A stretch of DNA of 64,000 bases from Gibbula magus (taxonomy: Eukaryota > Mollusca > Gastropoda > Trochida > Trochidae): NCBI GenBank assembly GCA_936450465.1, contig OW388304.1, positions 40,982,914-41,046,913 of the forward strand, in the 5' to 3' direction. The position numbers and the translations under genes are program-made. The notes beneath the pieces were generated by a model that was given only the letters and a program-made list of their open reading frames with translations, ran no database searches and was not told the DNA's origin. Positions 12,817-23,013 of this stretch are shown in pieces (positions within the stretch are counted from its first letter, which is position 1; each line of letters starts with the position of its first letter).

Positions 12817-13110
12817 GTGAGTTCATAGCTTTTGTATACAGTTTAGACAGCTGCAATTTGTAGCTTCTATTGTGTGACCAGAATGATACCAGTGTCATTG
12901 GAGAGTCAAAGGACTTTACTGTGGTGTCCTCGATGGTTCTTGGGTATAACTAACACGATTCAAACATCACTTTGGACGCCATCGGACGTCTTGGTACACA
13001 TAAGGGGAGCTTCTTGGACAGAGTCGCACAAACAGTTTTGTGTACAGTTTAGACATGTGACATGTATACCTTCTATTATGTGCACGAATTGTTTCCGGGG
13101 CAGATCTCTA
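12817..13110. repeat. Intron block, copy 1 of a degenerate repeat
   Basis: Starting at the lectin donor, this block has a TTTTGTATACAGTTTAGACA word, AGTCAAAGGACTTTACTG, GTCCTCGATGGTTC and AACACGATTCAAACATCA. The same order recurs at 16360-16510, and at 16510-16575 continued at 50903-50990. It is the yardstick for the 34-kb insertion. Confidence 0.75.
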
Positions 13111-13491
13111 AAACTACCACACCAATCAAACCACTTTACTATGCTGCCTCCCCATATCGTGTAGATGTGCCTTTTTTTTGGGGGGGGGGGGGGGGGGGGA
13201 CTTTTTAATTAATTTTGTACAGTTTCATGGCAACAATTTTGACTTTGTACTTCTGAAGGGTAGGGTTTGTTCCCGGGACAGATCTCTAAAACTATGTGAC
13301 TGTCCTCGCCACATTTTGGTACACTACCTCCCAATATTATGTTTATGTGCCTTTTTGGTGTTTGAACTTTTTTAATTTAATTCTTTTCTGTTTCCATGGC
13401 AACAATTGGACTTTGTCTTTTAAAAAGGTAAGGGGGAGGGGATCAAGACAACTGTTTTTACGAGTAAAAACATCATCTAGTTTAAAGGGGC
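13111..13491. repeat. Poly-G run and ATGGCAACAATT repeat units
   Basis: A run of 20 G (13180-13199) is followed by two degenerate units carrying TTTC(C)ATGGCAACAATT and GGGACAGATCTCTAAAACTA. In inverse they resemble the tandem units at 20255-20892. The open frames here are low-complexity. Confidence 0.55.
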
Positions 13492-13828
13492 CAAATTTAT
13501 TTTTTCAAATTTCCCATTTATAATGATAGTTTATGTCATTTAAATTAACTTTAGAGGGTAAAACATCTTCTCACACAAAACAATTGTCCGTAGTGGTAAT
13601 AAAGATATTGCGTATAAAGCAAAAAGTGCATGGCGGCTATTTTATTGTGAACCCATTTTATTATTTTGAATCACAAAAACGATTCTCAGGGCTTTATCGA
13701 AACATGTACACTCATTTTAAAACTTGATTTTCCGAAGAGAGGAGGGTGTTTTCTTATTGGTGACATTATTTTTCAAATACATTTCACTGACTTATTTGAG
13801 CGAAAAAAACGTGCTACTGCCCCTTTAA
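13492..13828. mobile_element. GGGGCAG-ended TIR element, family B, copy 1
   Basis: About 337 bp, ending AAAAAACGTGCTACTGCCCC + TTTAA, with the other end the degenerate inverse (TTAAAGGGG). Internal landmarks are CAAATTTCCCATTTATAATG, GGCGGC-ATTTTATTGTGAAC and GGTGACATTATTTTTCAAAT. Copies are at 16576-16878 plus 50888-50902, 54189-54539 (inverted) and 56172-56539. Non-coding; this copy gives the uninterrupted sequence used to interpret the split copy. Confidence 0.8.
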
Positions 13829-14161
13829 GAGAGGTTTTTAACATGTGTATCTGTTATCGTGTGCCCAGGTACATCCATTGGGTTGTTTGGGGTCACATAT
13901 TCCAAACATACACTTTATCGAGAAGTACCGACTGTTACCGAAAACTAACCTTTTGATGACAGTAGACTTAGCATATTGACGATATGAAGGTAAAAGTAGT
14001 GATTTCTGATCGAAAACCGGACAATGCACAGCGTGTGGCGCTAGTCATTAGTCAAACGTAATTTTGGAATATTATTTATAACAGACAAACAGACAAATTT
14101 GAGTTGATAGTGTTAAAAAGGTCACATAACTACTGTGCATGTAAATGGGACGTGCAGTTTC

Positions 14162-14376
14162 TTTTTTCTATTTTTTTAATTCACTTTTTATTACAGAAAC
14201 CCTGTTACAATATGCGCTTCCCCCCAGGGAAGAGGAAGCCCAATAAAAGTTGTTGGTCAAGAACAGATTCCTGAATTTTGTTATTATTTACACACGCTAC
14301 AAAGACAAAACATTCATTCACTCATTCACACTATGTACATGTGATAAAAGGAATCAAAGTCGAACTATTCTCGAAT
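14162..14376 (-). mobile_element. Retrocopy fragment with A-tail and 10-bp duplication
   Basis: GTGCAGTTTC occurs directly before (14152-14161) and after (14377-14386) a 215-bp insert. Read on the minus strand, the insert ends AATAAAAAGTGAATTAAAAA and more A, a polyadenylation signal followed by an A-rich tail. Target-primed reverse transcription of an mRNA 3' end or SINE explains this. The parent transcript is not identified. Confidence 0.75.
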
Positions 14377-14480
14377 GTGCAGTTTCGGTTTCTGCACATG
14401 GATAATGATGTTATTCAATTTTAATTGGATCCTAGTAATTATGATATATTTTGCGATTGGGGATAAATAAGCAAGCTGAG

Positions 14481-14785
14481 TTTTGAACATTTTGCTCCTA
14501 ACATATGGAACTCTCTTCCCTAAAATCTGAAACTATCTCCAACATTTGAATCATTCAAATCAAGTCTAAAAGCCTATCTTTTTGTTCAGTTCTATGGTAC
14601 ATAAGGACTTTCACAATCGCAACAATTATATACATGGATTTGTTATTGCTGTTTGTGTGAACTGAGCACATTCAAATGTGCATGCCTATTATTATTTATT
14701 AGCATTATATGTTTAGCGCCTTGGGCATGCTTTCGAGCGTGGATGTGTGCGCTTTATAAATATGCACTATTATTATTATTAGTAG
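14481..14785 (+). pseudogene. LINE 3' end, 5'-truncated, copy 1
   Basis: The segment encodes WNSLP.NLKLSPTFESFKSS followed by LKAYLF, in one frame with a frame break. Known of the family: the WNSLP...FK..LK.YLF signature lies at the extreme C-terminus of CR1/L2-like non-LTR reverse transcriptases. It ends in GCGCTTTATAAATATGCAC and a (TAT)n tail. A second copy, truncated at almost the same base, is at 57889-58196. Confidence 0.7.
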
Positions 14786-14924
14786 TTAATTTATGTATAT
14801 TGTAGACAGCACATGTGGTGAGTTGGAACGAATTAAAGCCAAATAAAATTTTATGAAACACAATGGATGCACCTTTAATGTCTTTGGAGAGGAGTTTACT
14901 GTACAACAACGCAAGATTGAAACA

Positions 14925-15250
14925 TAATTTCACCATGTCTCTAAAAGCAAACTCACTTTGTCTGTAAATTTTTAAACATTATCTGTTCATAATTCTGAAA
15001 AACACGGCTTTTTAAAAATCGTCGTTATAGAATCTCCTTAACCAGGCGAGGAAGGGGAGTGAAATATGGCTTTCAGACTTGTTTTTTGACGTCCTACAGC
15101 AACGATGCGTCATTGATTTAAAGTCAAAGGAAGTACATTATGTCGATACCATCTTGTACTAACATAATTTCCATATTTCATAAAAGTTTGCCGTAAATAC
15201 CCAGAATTAGTTCCTAAAACACCCTTTGAAATAGCTATTTCAGCACCCCA
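14925..15250. repeat. Intron block duplicated at 51225-51720
   Basis: From TTTTCACCATGTCT to ATTTCAGCACCCCA this resembles 51225-51720 in order and spacing, although divergent. It supports an old tandem duplication within the lectin intron or of the gene itself. A (GA)n run follows at 15273-15291. Confidence 0.55.
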
Positions 15251-15291
15251 AGTGTGTTTGAAGATATATATAGAGAGAGAGAGAGAGAGAG

Positions 15292-16258
15292 TCTCACCCA
15301 AGTGTCTTCTGATATGAAATATATCAACACGAGTTGATTAAAGTTACAAATATCCGAGGCTTGCCGAGGATATTTTTACTTTTATCAACGAGTGTTGATA
15401 TATTTGATATCAGAAGACACGAGGGTGAGATTCTATTTATCATCCAAAATCATTCTTAATTACGTTTCACTGAGAAAGTGTACATCTCTGAGCACAACTC
15501 TGCTGGTTGACTTCAAATGCGCGGATTTCATAGCATTGTGACGACATCATGTTTATGACGTCATAGCAGTGTGATGTCATTACTCGATGATGTAAAAGCA
15601 CTGTGATGTCATGTAGTTGACGGTGACAGGGCATTGTTCAAAATCTACTGTCAAAACGATATCTCCTAGGAGATATTGTTTGATCTCACACAAGCGATAT
15701 CTCCTGTGGAACACAGTTTTGGATGATAAATATATATATATATATATAATCTTCAGATTGTGAACTTTATGTGTGTGTGTATATATATATATATATATTG
15801 TGTTTATCTCTTAACGAGATTTATCATCCAAAACTGTGTTCCACAGGAGATATCGCTTGTGTGAGATCAAGCGATATCTCCTAGGAGATATCTTTTTGGC
15901 AGTAGATTTTGCACAATGCCCTGTCGCCGTCAGCTACATGACATCACAATGCTTTTACATCATCGAGTAATGACGTCACAATGTTATGACGTCATAAACA
16001 CGATGACGTCACAATGCTATGACCTCACTGCACTGGAAGTAAAACGACAGAGATGTGCTCAGAGATGTACACTATTTTCACTTAAACGTAATAAGAATGA
16101 TTTTGGATGATAAATAGAATCTCACTCTCGTGTCTTCTGATATCAAATATATCAACACTCTTTGATAAAAGTAAAAATATCCTCGGCAAGCCTCGGATAA
16201 TTGTAACTTTAATCAACTCGTGTTGATATATTTGATATCAGAAGACACTTGGTTGAGA
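15292..16258. mobile_element. 967-bp near-perfect palindrome (foldback element)
   Basis: Two arms of about 440 bp (15292-15730 and 15820-16258) are inverse copies around a (TA)n/(TG)n spacer centred at 15775. Each arm begins with its own roughly 140-bp hairpin (15292-15433; 16119-16258), so hairpins are nested inside a larger hairpin. The arms hold GATATCTCCTAGGAGATATC-type blocks and TGACGTCA octamers at 15556, 15971, 15987 and 16004. No convincing ORF. The single-arm copy at 10568-11062 shows it is a family. Confidence 0.9.
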
Positions 16259-16289
16259 TTCTCTATATATCCTCATCACAAACATTCAA

Positions 16290-16575
16290 AACCGAGTTTA
16301 TCCGGCAGAAATATTTTGTGTTTGACTCTGTTGAAAGGAAGATATACTTTCTTTTGCCCGTGAGTGTATTATATCTCTTGTATACATTTACAAAGGTGAC
16401 AATTCCAATGTGTGGCGAGGATTGCATAAAGGTCTTTGTAGAGTCAAAGAAGTTTACTATGGCGTCCTCGATGGTTCCGGTTTGAACTAACACGATTCAA
16501 ACATCAAAGCTTTTGTATACATTTTGGACAAGTGACATTTTAATCTTCCACTGTGTGACCAGAAAGTCAAAGAAG
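16290..16575. repeat. Lectin intron blocks, copies 2 and 3 (part)
   Basis: Contains GAGTCAAAGAAGTTTACTAT, GGCGTCCTCGATGGTTCC and AACTAACACGATTCAAACAT in the order seen at 12870-12970. It then restarts with TTTTGTATACATTTTGGACA and runs to GTCAAAGAAGTT, where family B copy 2 is inserted. The open frame at 16249-16485 lies in this intronic block and matches a similar stretch near 51815-51885. Confidence 0.65.
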
Positions 16576-16878
16576 TTAAAGGGGCAGAAGCATGTTTTTT
16601 GCAAATTTTATTTTTCAAATTTCCCATTTACATTTGTCATTTATATTTATTTTACAGACAAATTAATTATCCGTAGTGGTAATAACGGTGTTGCGTGGCG
16701 GCCATTTTATTGTGAACACATTTAATTATTTTGTATGACAAAAACGATTCCCATGGCTTTACTGAACCATGTACATTCATTATTTAACTTGATTTTCTGA
16801 AGTAATAAGGATGTTTTATCATTGGTGACATTATTTTTCAAATACATTTCATCGACTTATTTGAGCAAAAAACGTGCT
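16576..16878. mobile_element. Family B element, left 303 bp, split at 16878
   Basis: Begins TTAAAGGGGCAGAAGCATG and runs in register with copy 1 up to AAAAAACGTGCT, where CCCAGCAAACAA starts. The missing CTACTGCCCCTTTAA is found at 50888-50902, directly after the inverted CCCAGC end. The two parts total 318 bp, a normal family length. Confidence 0.85.
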
Positions 16879-18110
16879 CCCAGCAAACAATTTTACGTTG
16901 TCACAACGTTGTGACAACGTTGTCAGAAGGTGTCAGTAACGTTGTTTGCAACGTTGTTTGGACGTTATTTGTAGATTCCTTTTTACGTAATTATAACGTT
17001 ATTTTGTAACGTTACAAAACCAACGTCGTGGCAACGTTAGTTTTAAAACGTTACAAAAACCAACGTCCTGGCAACGTTAGTTTTGTAACGTTATTTGGAC
17101 GTTATTTGTAGATTCCTTTTTACGTAATTATAACGTTATTTTGTAACGTTACAAAACCAACGTCCTGGCAACGTTAGTTTTGAAACATTACAAAACCAAC
17201 GTCCTGCCAACGTTAGTTTTGTAACGTTATTTGGACGTTATTTGTAGATTCCTTTTTACGTAATTCTAACGTTATTTTGTAACGTTACAAAACCAACGTC
17301 CTGGCAACGTTAGTTTTGAAACATTACAAAAACCAACGTCCTGGCAACGTTAGTTTTGTAACGTTATTTGGACGTTATTTGTAGATTCCTTTTTACGTAA
17401 TTATAACGTTATTTTGTAACGTTACAAAACCAACGTCCTGGCAACGTTAGTTTTGAAACATTACAAAACCAACGTCCTGCCAACGTTAGTTTTGTAACGT
17501 TATTTGGACGTTATTTGTAGATTCCTTTTTACGTAATTCTAACGTTATTTTGTAACGTTACAAAACCAACGTCCTGGCAACGTTAGTTTTGAAACATTAC
17601 AAAACCAACGTCCTGCCAACGTTAGTTTTGTAACGTTATTTGGACGTTATTTGTAGATTCCTTTTTACGTAATTCTAACGTTAGTTTTGTAACGTTACAA
17701 AATCAAAGTTCTAGCAACGTTGTAAAACAACGTTCTCTCAACGTCGGAAACCAACATCCCAACAACGTTGGGAACCAACATTTCCTGAACGTTGAAAACC
17801 AACGTCCTCTCAACGTTGTAAACCAACGTCCCCTGAACGTTGTAAAACAACGTTCTCTCAACGTCGGAAACCAACATCCCAACAACGTTAGAAACCAACG
17901 TCCCCTGAACGTTGGAAGCCAACATCCACTCAACGTTGTAAACCAACGTCCCCTGAACGTTGTAGACCAACGTTTTCTCAATGTCGGAAACCAACATCGC
18001 CACAACGTCAGAAACCAACGTCCCCTGAACATCGGAAAACAATGTTTCTTTGGAACCGAACATGCCCTGAAAATAGAAAACCTACATCCCATTAATGTCA
18101 GAAACTAACT
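16879..18110. repeat. Left subterminal ACGTT array
   Basis: After the terminal CCCAGC come degenerate AACGTTGT words, then about five units of roughly 137 bp (landmark ACGTTATTTGGACGTTATTT starting near 17086, 17223, 17360, 17497 and 17634). A zone of shorter units of the type AACGTTGTAAACCAACGTCC follows to about 18060, where the pattern decays. The core AACGTT is self-complementary. Open frames on the minus strand (17695-18092) are periodic by-products. Confidence 0.85.
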
Positions 18111-18849
18111 CCCCTGAACACAGGAAACCTTTAAACTTGTATGAAATGTTTGCTTGCTGAAGTTTTGTTTTTGTAACATGTAACCTCATACATGTTTGTT
18201 TATCTACGATATTCAGTGCATGTTTTGGTACTTATTCGACCATGTATTTTTCATTGACAATTGCCTCTTAGAATCCTACTTAAGGAATTGTTTAGTTAGC
18301 AATCTTGAACATTAGATTCTCTGAAGGATCAATTAAATGTCAGCGGTTTCTAATAGACAATTTGTAAATGAAAAACAAACCCAGTTGGGGCTATTTCACA
18401 AAAGTTTGATTTTCAAATTTCTTCAAACATAACATCAGTATTTAACGATCACCTAAGTTTGATTTGTGAAAAGAGGACAATGGGCACTAGGATAATTTAA
18501 CTTCCAACTCATGCAAAAGAGACATGACAAGTCAGAACCAAAAGTTTATTGCATCGCAGTGTAAATACATATTGTGCACATTAATTTTTCATTTATAAGC
18601 TTGACATGTTAGGTCGCAATTTTGTTAACTGCATGCTTCTTTTCTCCACTAAACAAAGCAGCAGTACGGGACTGGAAGGTTTACAGTTGAATCACCATTT
18701 GGATCTTCATAATACCTGAAATTAGAACAGAAATATAAATATTTCATCTATTAGCAATCAACCATTTGTGATGCGAATCTAAATCTAAAAAATAATTTGA
18801 AGTACTGACACAGGACAAAGGTGTAATAATGCCCGTGGCCTCCGATATC
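18111..18849. other. Non-coding stretch, nothing recognised
   Basis: AT-rich DNA inside the putative giant element; no gene or repeat identified. Confidence 0.4.
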
Positions 18850-19322
18850 AAAGGGTACATCCATTGTGTTGTTGGCCATGGGGGTCAAACATGCCAAACG
18901 TTATAAATAGTCTTATTTTATCGAGCAGTACCAACTGTTATCGAAAACTACCATTTGATTGTACTCGACTTAGTATATTGACGATATGAAGGTAAAGGTA
19001 TCGATTTCTGATCGAAAACTGGACAATGCACAGCGTTTGGCGCGCGCCAATGAGTCAAACGTAATTTTGGAATCTTTTTAAAACTAGACAAAATTTGGTT
19101 GATAATGTTCAATAGGTCATATAACTTCTGTGCATGTAAATACGACGTGCACTTTCGGTTTCTGCACATGCATATTAATGATGTTAATCGATTTTAATTG
19201 GAAACTAGTAAATATGATATGTTTGCCAATTGGGGATGAATATGCAATTTGTTTGTATTGTAAACAGCACATATGGCACATAATTGTGTTTTGGGACGTA
19301 TTGAAGCCAAATAAAATGATGT
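18850..19322. mobile_element. Family A TIR element, inverted copy
   Basis: Starts AAAGGGTACATCCATTGTGT, contains TTGGCGCGCGCCAATGAGTC and CGGTTTCTGCACATGCATA, and loses its right end near 19322. Confidence 0.7.
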
Positions 19323-19679
19323 TCCCTGCTCCAACTTTCAATCCAACCTTATTACCTTACCCGAATTTACCACTTACGCCAAACCAAAAGAAGAAAATCC
19401 AAAAAGGTTAATCTATTACAAATGTAGAAGAAATGAACCTGTTTCCGTATTTGGGGTTCGTTTCATAGCCTCTTAGTTCAAATTATTTTACTTGTCTGAC
19501 CTCTTCGTTCAAAATATTTCAATGGAAAGCAGAACATAATAGTGCCATAAGCAGATTCACTTGTAATATCAAATGGTCACCTTCTGCATCATCTGTCTCA
19601 TCTATTTCGTCGTCTGTATACTTCGGATCTGCATATTCAAGCCTAATATTGCTTAGTAATTCAGTAAATAGAGAATACT

Positions 19680-19790
19680 ACACGAGGTCTCATTATATAC
19701 GAATTATACGAAACGAGTGTCCTTCCGATGGTATCTGATCGAGCGAAAGCGAGGTCAGATACCATAGGAAGGTCACGAGTTTCAGTGTAG
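19680..19790. repeat. Small foldback with GAGCGAAAGCGAG loop
   Basis: Inverted arms ACGAGTGTCCTTCCGATGGT.. and ..ACCATAGGAAGGTCACGAGT surround a GAGCGAAAGCGAGG loop. Similar loops occur near 42760 and 54090 in other foldbacks. Confidence 0.55.
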
Positions 19791-20254
19791 GTGCACAATT
19801 GCTGCACATTTTCTGCACGGTCCTTTCGATCTTTCTAATTCAAATGGTGTAGACTAAAATCCCCATATCATGACAGAAAATAGTAAAAAAATAAGTGATA
19901 TTTGTTCTCTTCTTCTATAGTTATTTCATAGTTATATATAGCATACTTAAGGGGGTTCTTTACCATTGCTTCTGAGCATCCTCAGTTGTCAGATTAAGAT
20001 AGACCTTGTAGTCACATGCACATGAAAAAAATCATTGTATTATAATTGTGAAACATAGTATTTGTTTTGTCATAAAGAGATATATTTTGTTATTTTACTC
20101 TGTAATCTAGGTGGTTTGTAACAATTGCTCACGTTCATCTTCAATTGTCAGATTTTCGCTCTCAGAACTTAATAGCATTCGTCAATGTTTCATCAACAGT
20201 GTGTTGTAAGAAACATTGAAAACTAGAAATATGTGCATGTGATGCACTGTGATG
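19791..20254. other. Non-coding stretch, nothing recognised
   Basis: No gene, RNA or named repeat seen. Confidence 0.4.
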
Positions 20255-20892
20255 TCCCCCGCTCCAACTTTCAATCCAACCTAGTCATATTACCCTTATT
20301 TTTCACTTACGCTAAGCACAAAGTTCAATACTGCATTAATAACGAGAAATAAAAAATTCAGAATAGCCAAAGTAGCAAAAAGCACCACTCTATCACTAGG
20401 TCTCTGCAAATACAAAGTTTGGTGAAACAATATTGAACGGTTTTGGAGATAGAGACCGGAAAAGGTCCCTACCCCCAAAATGCACTAAGTTCAAATTGTT
20501 TCCATGGAAACCAGAACAACAAAAATTCAGAATAACCAAAGTAGCAAAAGGCACCACTCCACCACTAGGTCTAACCATATACCAAGTTTCGTAAAGAAAT
20601 ACTAGATAGATTTTGAAATAGAGGCCGGAAAAGGTCCCTACCCCCAATTTGCACTAAGTTCAAATTGTTTCCATGGAAACCAGAAAAAATAAAAAATTCA
20701 GAAAAACCAAAAAAGCAAAAGGCACCACTCCACCACTAGGTCTAACCACATACCAAGTTTCGTGAAAAAATATTGAACGGTTTTTGAGATATGGCCCGGA
20801 AAAGAGAGCATTTCGGAATGACGGAATAACGGAATGACGGACGGAGGCGAAAACATTATGTCTCCCGAAAAAATTTTCGGGGGACATAATCA
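20255..20892. repeat. Three tandem units of about 180 bp with a hairpin end
   Basis: Each unit has GCACTAAGTTCAAATTGTTT, CCATGGAAACCAGAA, GGCACCACTCCACCACTAGG and a GAACGGTTTTGAGAT-like block followed by CCGGAAAAGGTCCCTACCCC. The array ends in a GACGGA-rich stretch and the hairpin TCCCGAAAAAATTTTCGGGG. The minus-strand frames share a repeated peptide only because the units repeat. Confidence 0.75.
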
Positions 20893-21530
20893 AATTGCCT
20901 TTTGAATACTAATAAAGAAAGGTAATGGCATTATGGTTGTGTGAAATAGTTTATGTTTTATGGTAAAACAAAATTCTGCTCTTCAACCTTATATAACTTA
21001 ATAATGTAAAGATTAGTTGTCCACCGAAGAGTTACCTCCCTTTGTCAATACTTTTCATAAAAATTCATTTTCAGCATTAAATTACTCATAACGTAGGTCC
21101 GTGACATATATTTTTTATCTTCTGTTATTCTTCAGTGGCGAGTTTTCCACAAGTTATATCATGTTTGAATTATTTTTCATTTATTTTGATTCTTGAACAG
21201 GACTTTTGAAGTTATTTCTACAGAATCCATTGTTGACATTATAGTTTATCATATAAAGGTTAATGAAAAAAAAAACATACAAATTTTAGAAATCACTGTT
21301 CTATTCCAATAACATTCCATTCATGAAAGAAAACAACAATATAGCTCTGAATGAGTGTCATTATTTTTAAAAAGTGACTTTAACAAAATAAAACAAGTTT
21401 GCCATTTTTTTTTAGACATTACCACAAAAAAAACATCATTTTGCACCAAAAAAGGTCCGTAACATGCACTTTTTCTTTTTGAATCTCGAATAAAACATAT
21501 TCCGCTTGCATCATGCCAATTTTAGGGTTG
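20893..21530. other. Non-coding stretch, nothing recognised
   Basis: AT-rich with several A or T runs; no supported feature. Confidence 0.4.
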
Positions 21531-21531
21531 G

Positions 21532-22034
21532 GTACCACGAACATTTCAATACCGCGGTATACCTATTTTTTTGTCCTAGTACCACAGTATTTACCACGAT
21601 ATACCGTGCTTGAAATGAATAGGATCTGGTTATGTATAATATACAGGTAAAATTGTTCCAGATGTCTTTTTATTCAGAACTCAGTATAATAGAACACCAA
21701 AGATGAAGAATTCAAAATAAAATAAAATAATAACTATCATTTCAAGTTTTTCTTAAGGAATATCAGCAGATCAACATGCAACCAATCAGTAAGCAAATTG
21801 CAGACACTTTCATTAGAGATGCATTACATTCAAACTACATGAGATAACAGTTTAAAGAACCATTTAAAGAATAGTTGCTTTTATTAGTAAGATCTTAACT
21901 TTTTCTGACAAAAATCATTCTGAAAAAGGTAAAAAAAAAATTAATTATAAAAACCCCGGTTTTCTCCAACATACCGCGGTACGTACCACTTGATTGAAAA
22001 ACCACGTTATACCGGTAAAACCACCCATCTCTAG
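21532..22034. mobile_element. Element with TAGGGTTGGGTACC / ACCCATCTCTA ends
   Basis: Inverted subterminal blocks ACCGCGGTATAC and ATACCGCGGTACGTACC, with ends of the type TAGGGTTGGGT and ACCCATCTCTA. The arrangement resembles hAT-type MITEs; non-coding. Confidence 0.5.
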
Positions 22035-22309
22035 CCAATTTACAGCATTTTTTCATGTATTTTGATTATTGTTGGGAACCTCTTTAAGGGGAAACGATCG
22101 TGCATATATTATATATATATTATAAGAGTTATCTCCCTTGCAAGTTAAAATTGCCAATTTCTCAAGGTTTAAAAAAATTATTATTCAAGTTAGCCTTGAA
22201 ACATATGCTTTTGGTTAAAATTTGTTGTTGAAATATATTTTTATCAAACAGTGATATATTCCCCAAGCAAATCTAAATCTTGTGATTATTTGACATACAT
22301 ATTAATGAG
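22035..22309. other. Non-coding stretch, nothing recognised
   Basis: AT-rich with a short (TA) run near 22105-22122. Confidence 0.35.
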
Positions 22310-22354
22310 AACAGGAGGATTTTCTGGATAACAACTTCTTAAATGTGAAAAAAC

Positions 22355-22393
22355 ACGACGTTTCGGAGTACATACTCACTCCTTCATCAGGTG
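22355..22393 (-). ncRNA. Hammerhead ribozyme motif (minus-strand arm)
   Basis: On the minus strand: CAC + CTGATGA, an extra A, stem II GGAGT/ACTCC with an 8-nt loop, then GAAAC + GTC + GTG. CAC and GTG can pair as a short helix I. The core sits between 22358 and 22390. Known of the family: minimal hammerheads with a tiny helix III occur in Penelope-like elements. Activity is inferred, not shown. Confidence 0.65.
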
Positions 22394-22926
22394 GAATGTA
22401 AGGAAAGCCCATGTGCTTGGGATTCACTCATCTAGAACTTCTATCTCCTGTCGGAGGAAATATCCGAGGAGAACCGAACCAACCAAATCCAAGTATCCCT
22501 ACCTTCCATCCACTCCTGTCGGAGCAAATAATCCGAGGAGTCCCCACCAATCAACACCTATCAGCTCCAATCACCATGCAAAAACTTCAAAGCCACCCAC
22601 ATCAACAATTGGCCTCTCTTCCAATCAACTGTAATTATTATTTGTTCAACAATTTCAATAAAGCCAACTGGCCTCCCTCGTCTCATCATGTGTGTTTATT
22701 TACATCTTCAATAAAGCCTACAGGCCATTGTTTATCTACTTACTCCCCCCTCATGTTTGTATTGCAAATCCTCATTGTATATACCATTCGCATGCTTCAC
22801 CCCCATCATGTTTGTATAAGAAATCCCCATTGTATACCATTCTCATGCATGTTAATCTCCCTGATTGAGTTTCCTCACTAATGTTTTTGTTTGCTATATA
22901 AATGTACCATATATTTCCTTACATTC

Positions 22927-22966
22927 CACCTGATGAAGGAGTGAGTATGTACTCCGAAACGTCGTG
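22927..22966 (+). ncRNA. Hammerhead ribozyme motif (plus-strand arm)
   Basis: The same motif in the opposite orientation: CTGATGA at 22930-22936, stem II GGAGT/ACTCC closing GAGTATGT, GAAA at 22956-22959, then CGTC and GTG pairing with the CAC at 22927-22929. The conserved core bases are all present. The predicted cut follows the GTC near 22963. Confidence 0.65.
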
Positions 22967-23013
22967 TAATTTCACATTAAAGAAGTTGTTATCCAGAAAA
23001 TCTTCTTGTTCTT

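Larger units (their letters stand above)
13867..14878. mobile_element. Family A TIR element, inverted, with two insertions
   Basis: An inverted family A copy whose sequence is broken at 14161 (retrocopy) and about 14480 (LINE 3' end) and resumes each time. With both inserts removed, the remainder is close to the normal 500 bp. Confidence 0.75.
22310..23013. mobile_element. Penelope-derived element, inverted arms
   Basis: Arms of about 95-100 bp (22310-22404 and 22915-23013) are inverse copies carrying the CTGATGAAG...CCGAAACGTCGTG block typical of Penelope-like element terminal repeats. The 510-bp interior contains two GTCGGAG-AA-TATCCGAGGAG-like stretches and pyrimidine-rich units; its 156-codon open frame (22411-22881) shows no RT or GIY-YIG motif. 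A non-autonomous derivative with terminal repeats facing outward is the best reading. A degenerate third arm lies at 34467-34568. Confidence 0.7.

Noticed and set aside
16249..16485. Second lectin exon (EFIRQKYF resembles AFIRSFAE)
   Set aside because: Only a few residues agree, there is no GGYLA or Cys, and the region aligns better to intron sequence near 51815-51885.
16879..18060. CRISPR-like repeat array
   Set aside because: There are no constant repeats with unique spacers; units are degenerate throughout, and the DNA is from an animal.
17695..18092. Minus-strand repetitive frames (VQGTLVSDV-type and shifted)
   Set aside because: They translate the AACGTT units in two frames at once. 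Repetition in every frame shows DNA-level repeats, not coding.
22411..22881. 156-codon open frame inside the Penelope-derived element
   Set aside because: Pro/His/Ser-rich translation of pyrimidine-rich repeats; no reverse transcriptase or GIY-YIG motifs.
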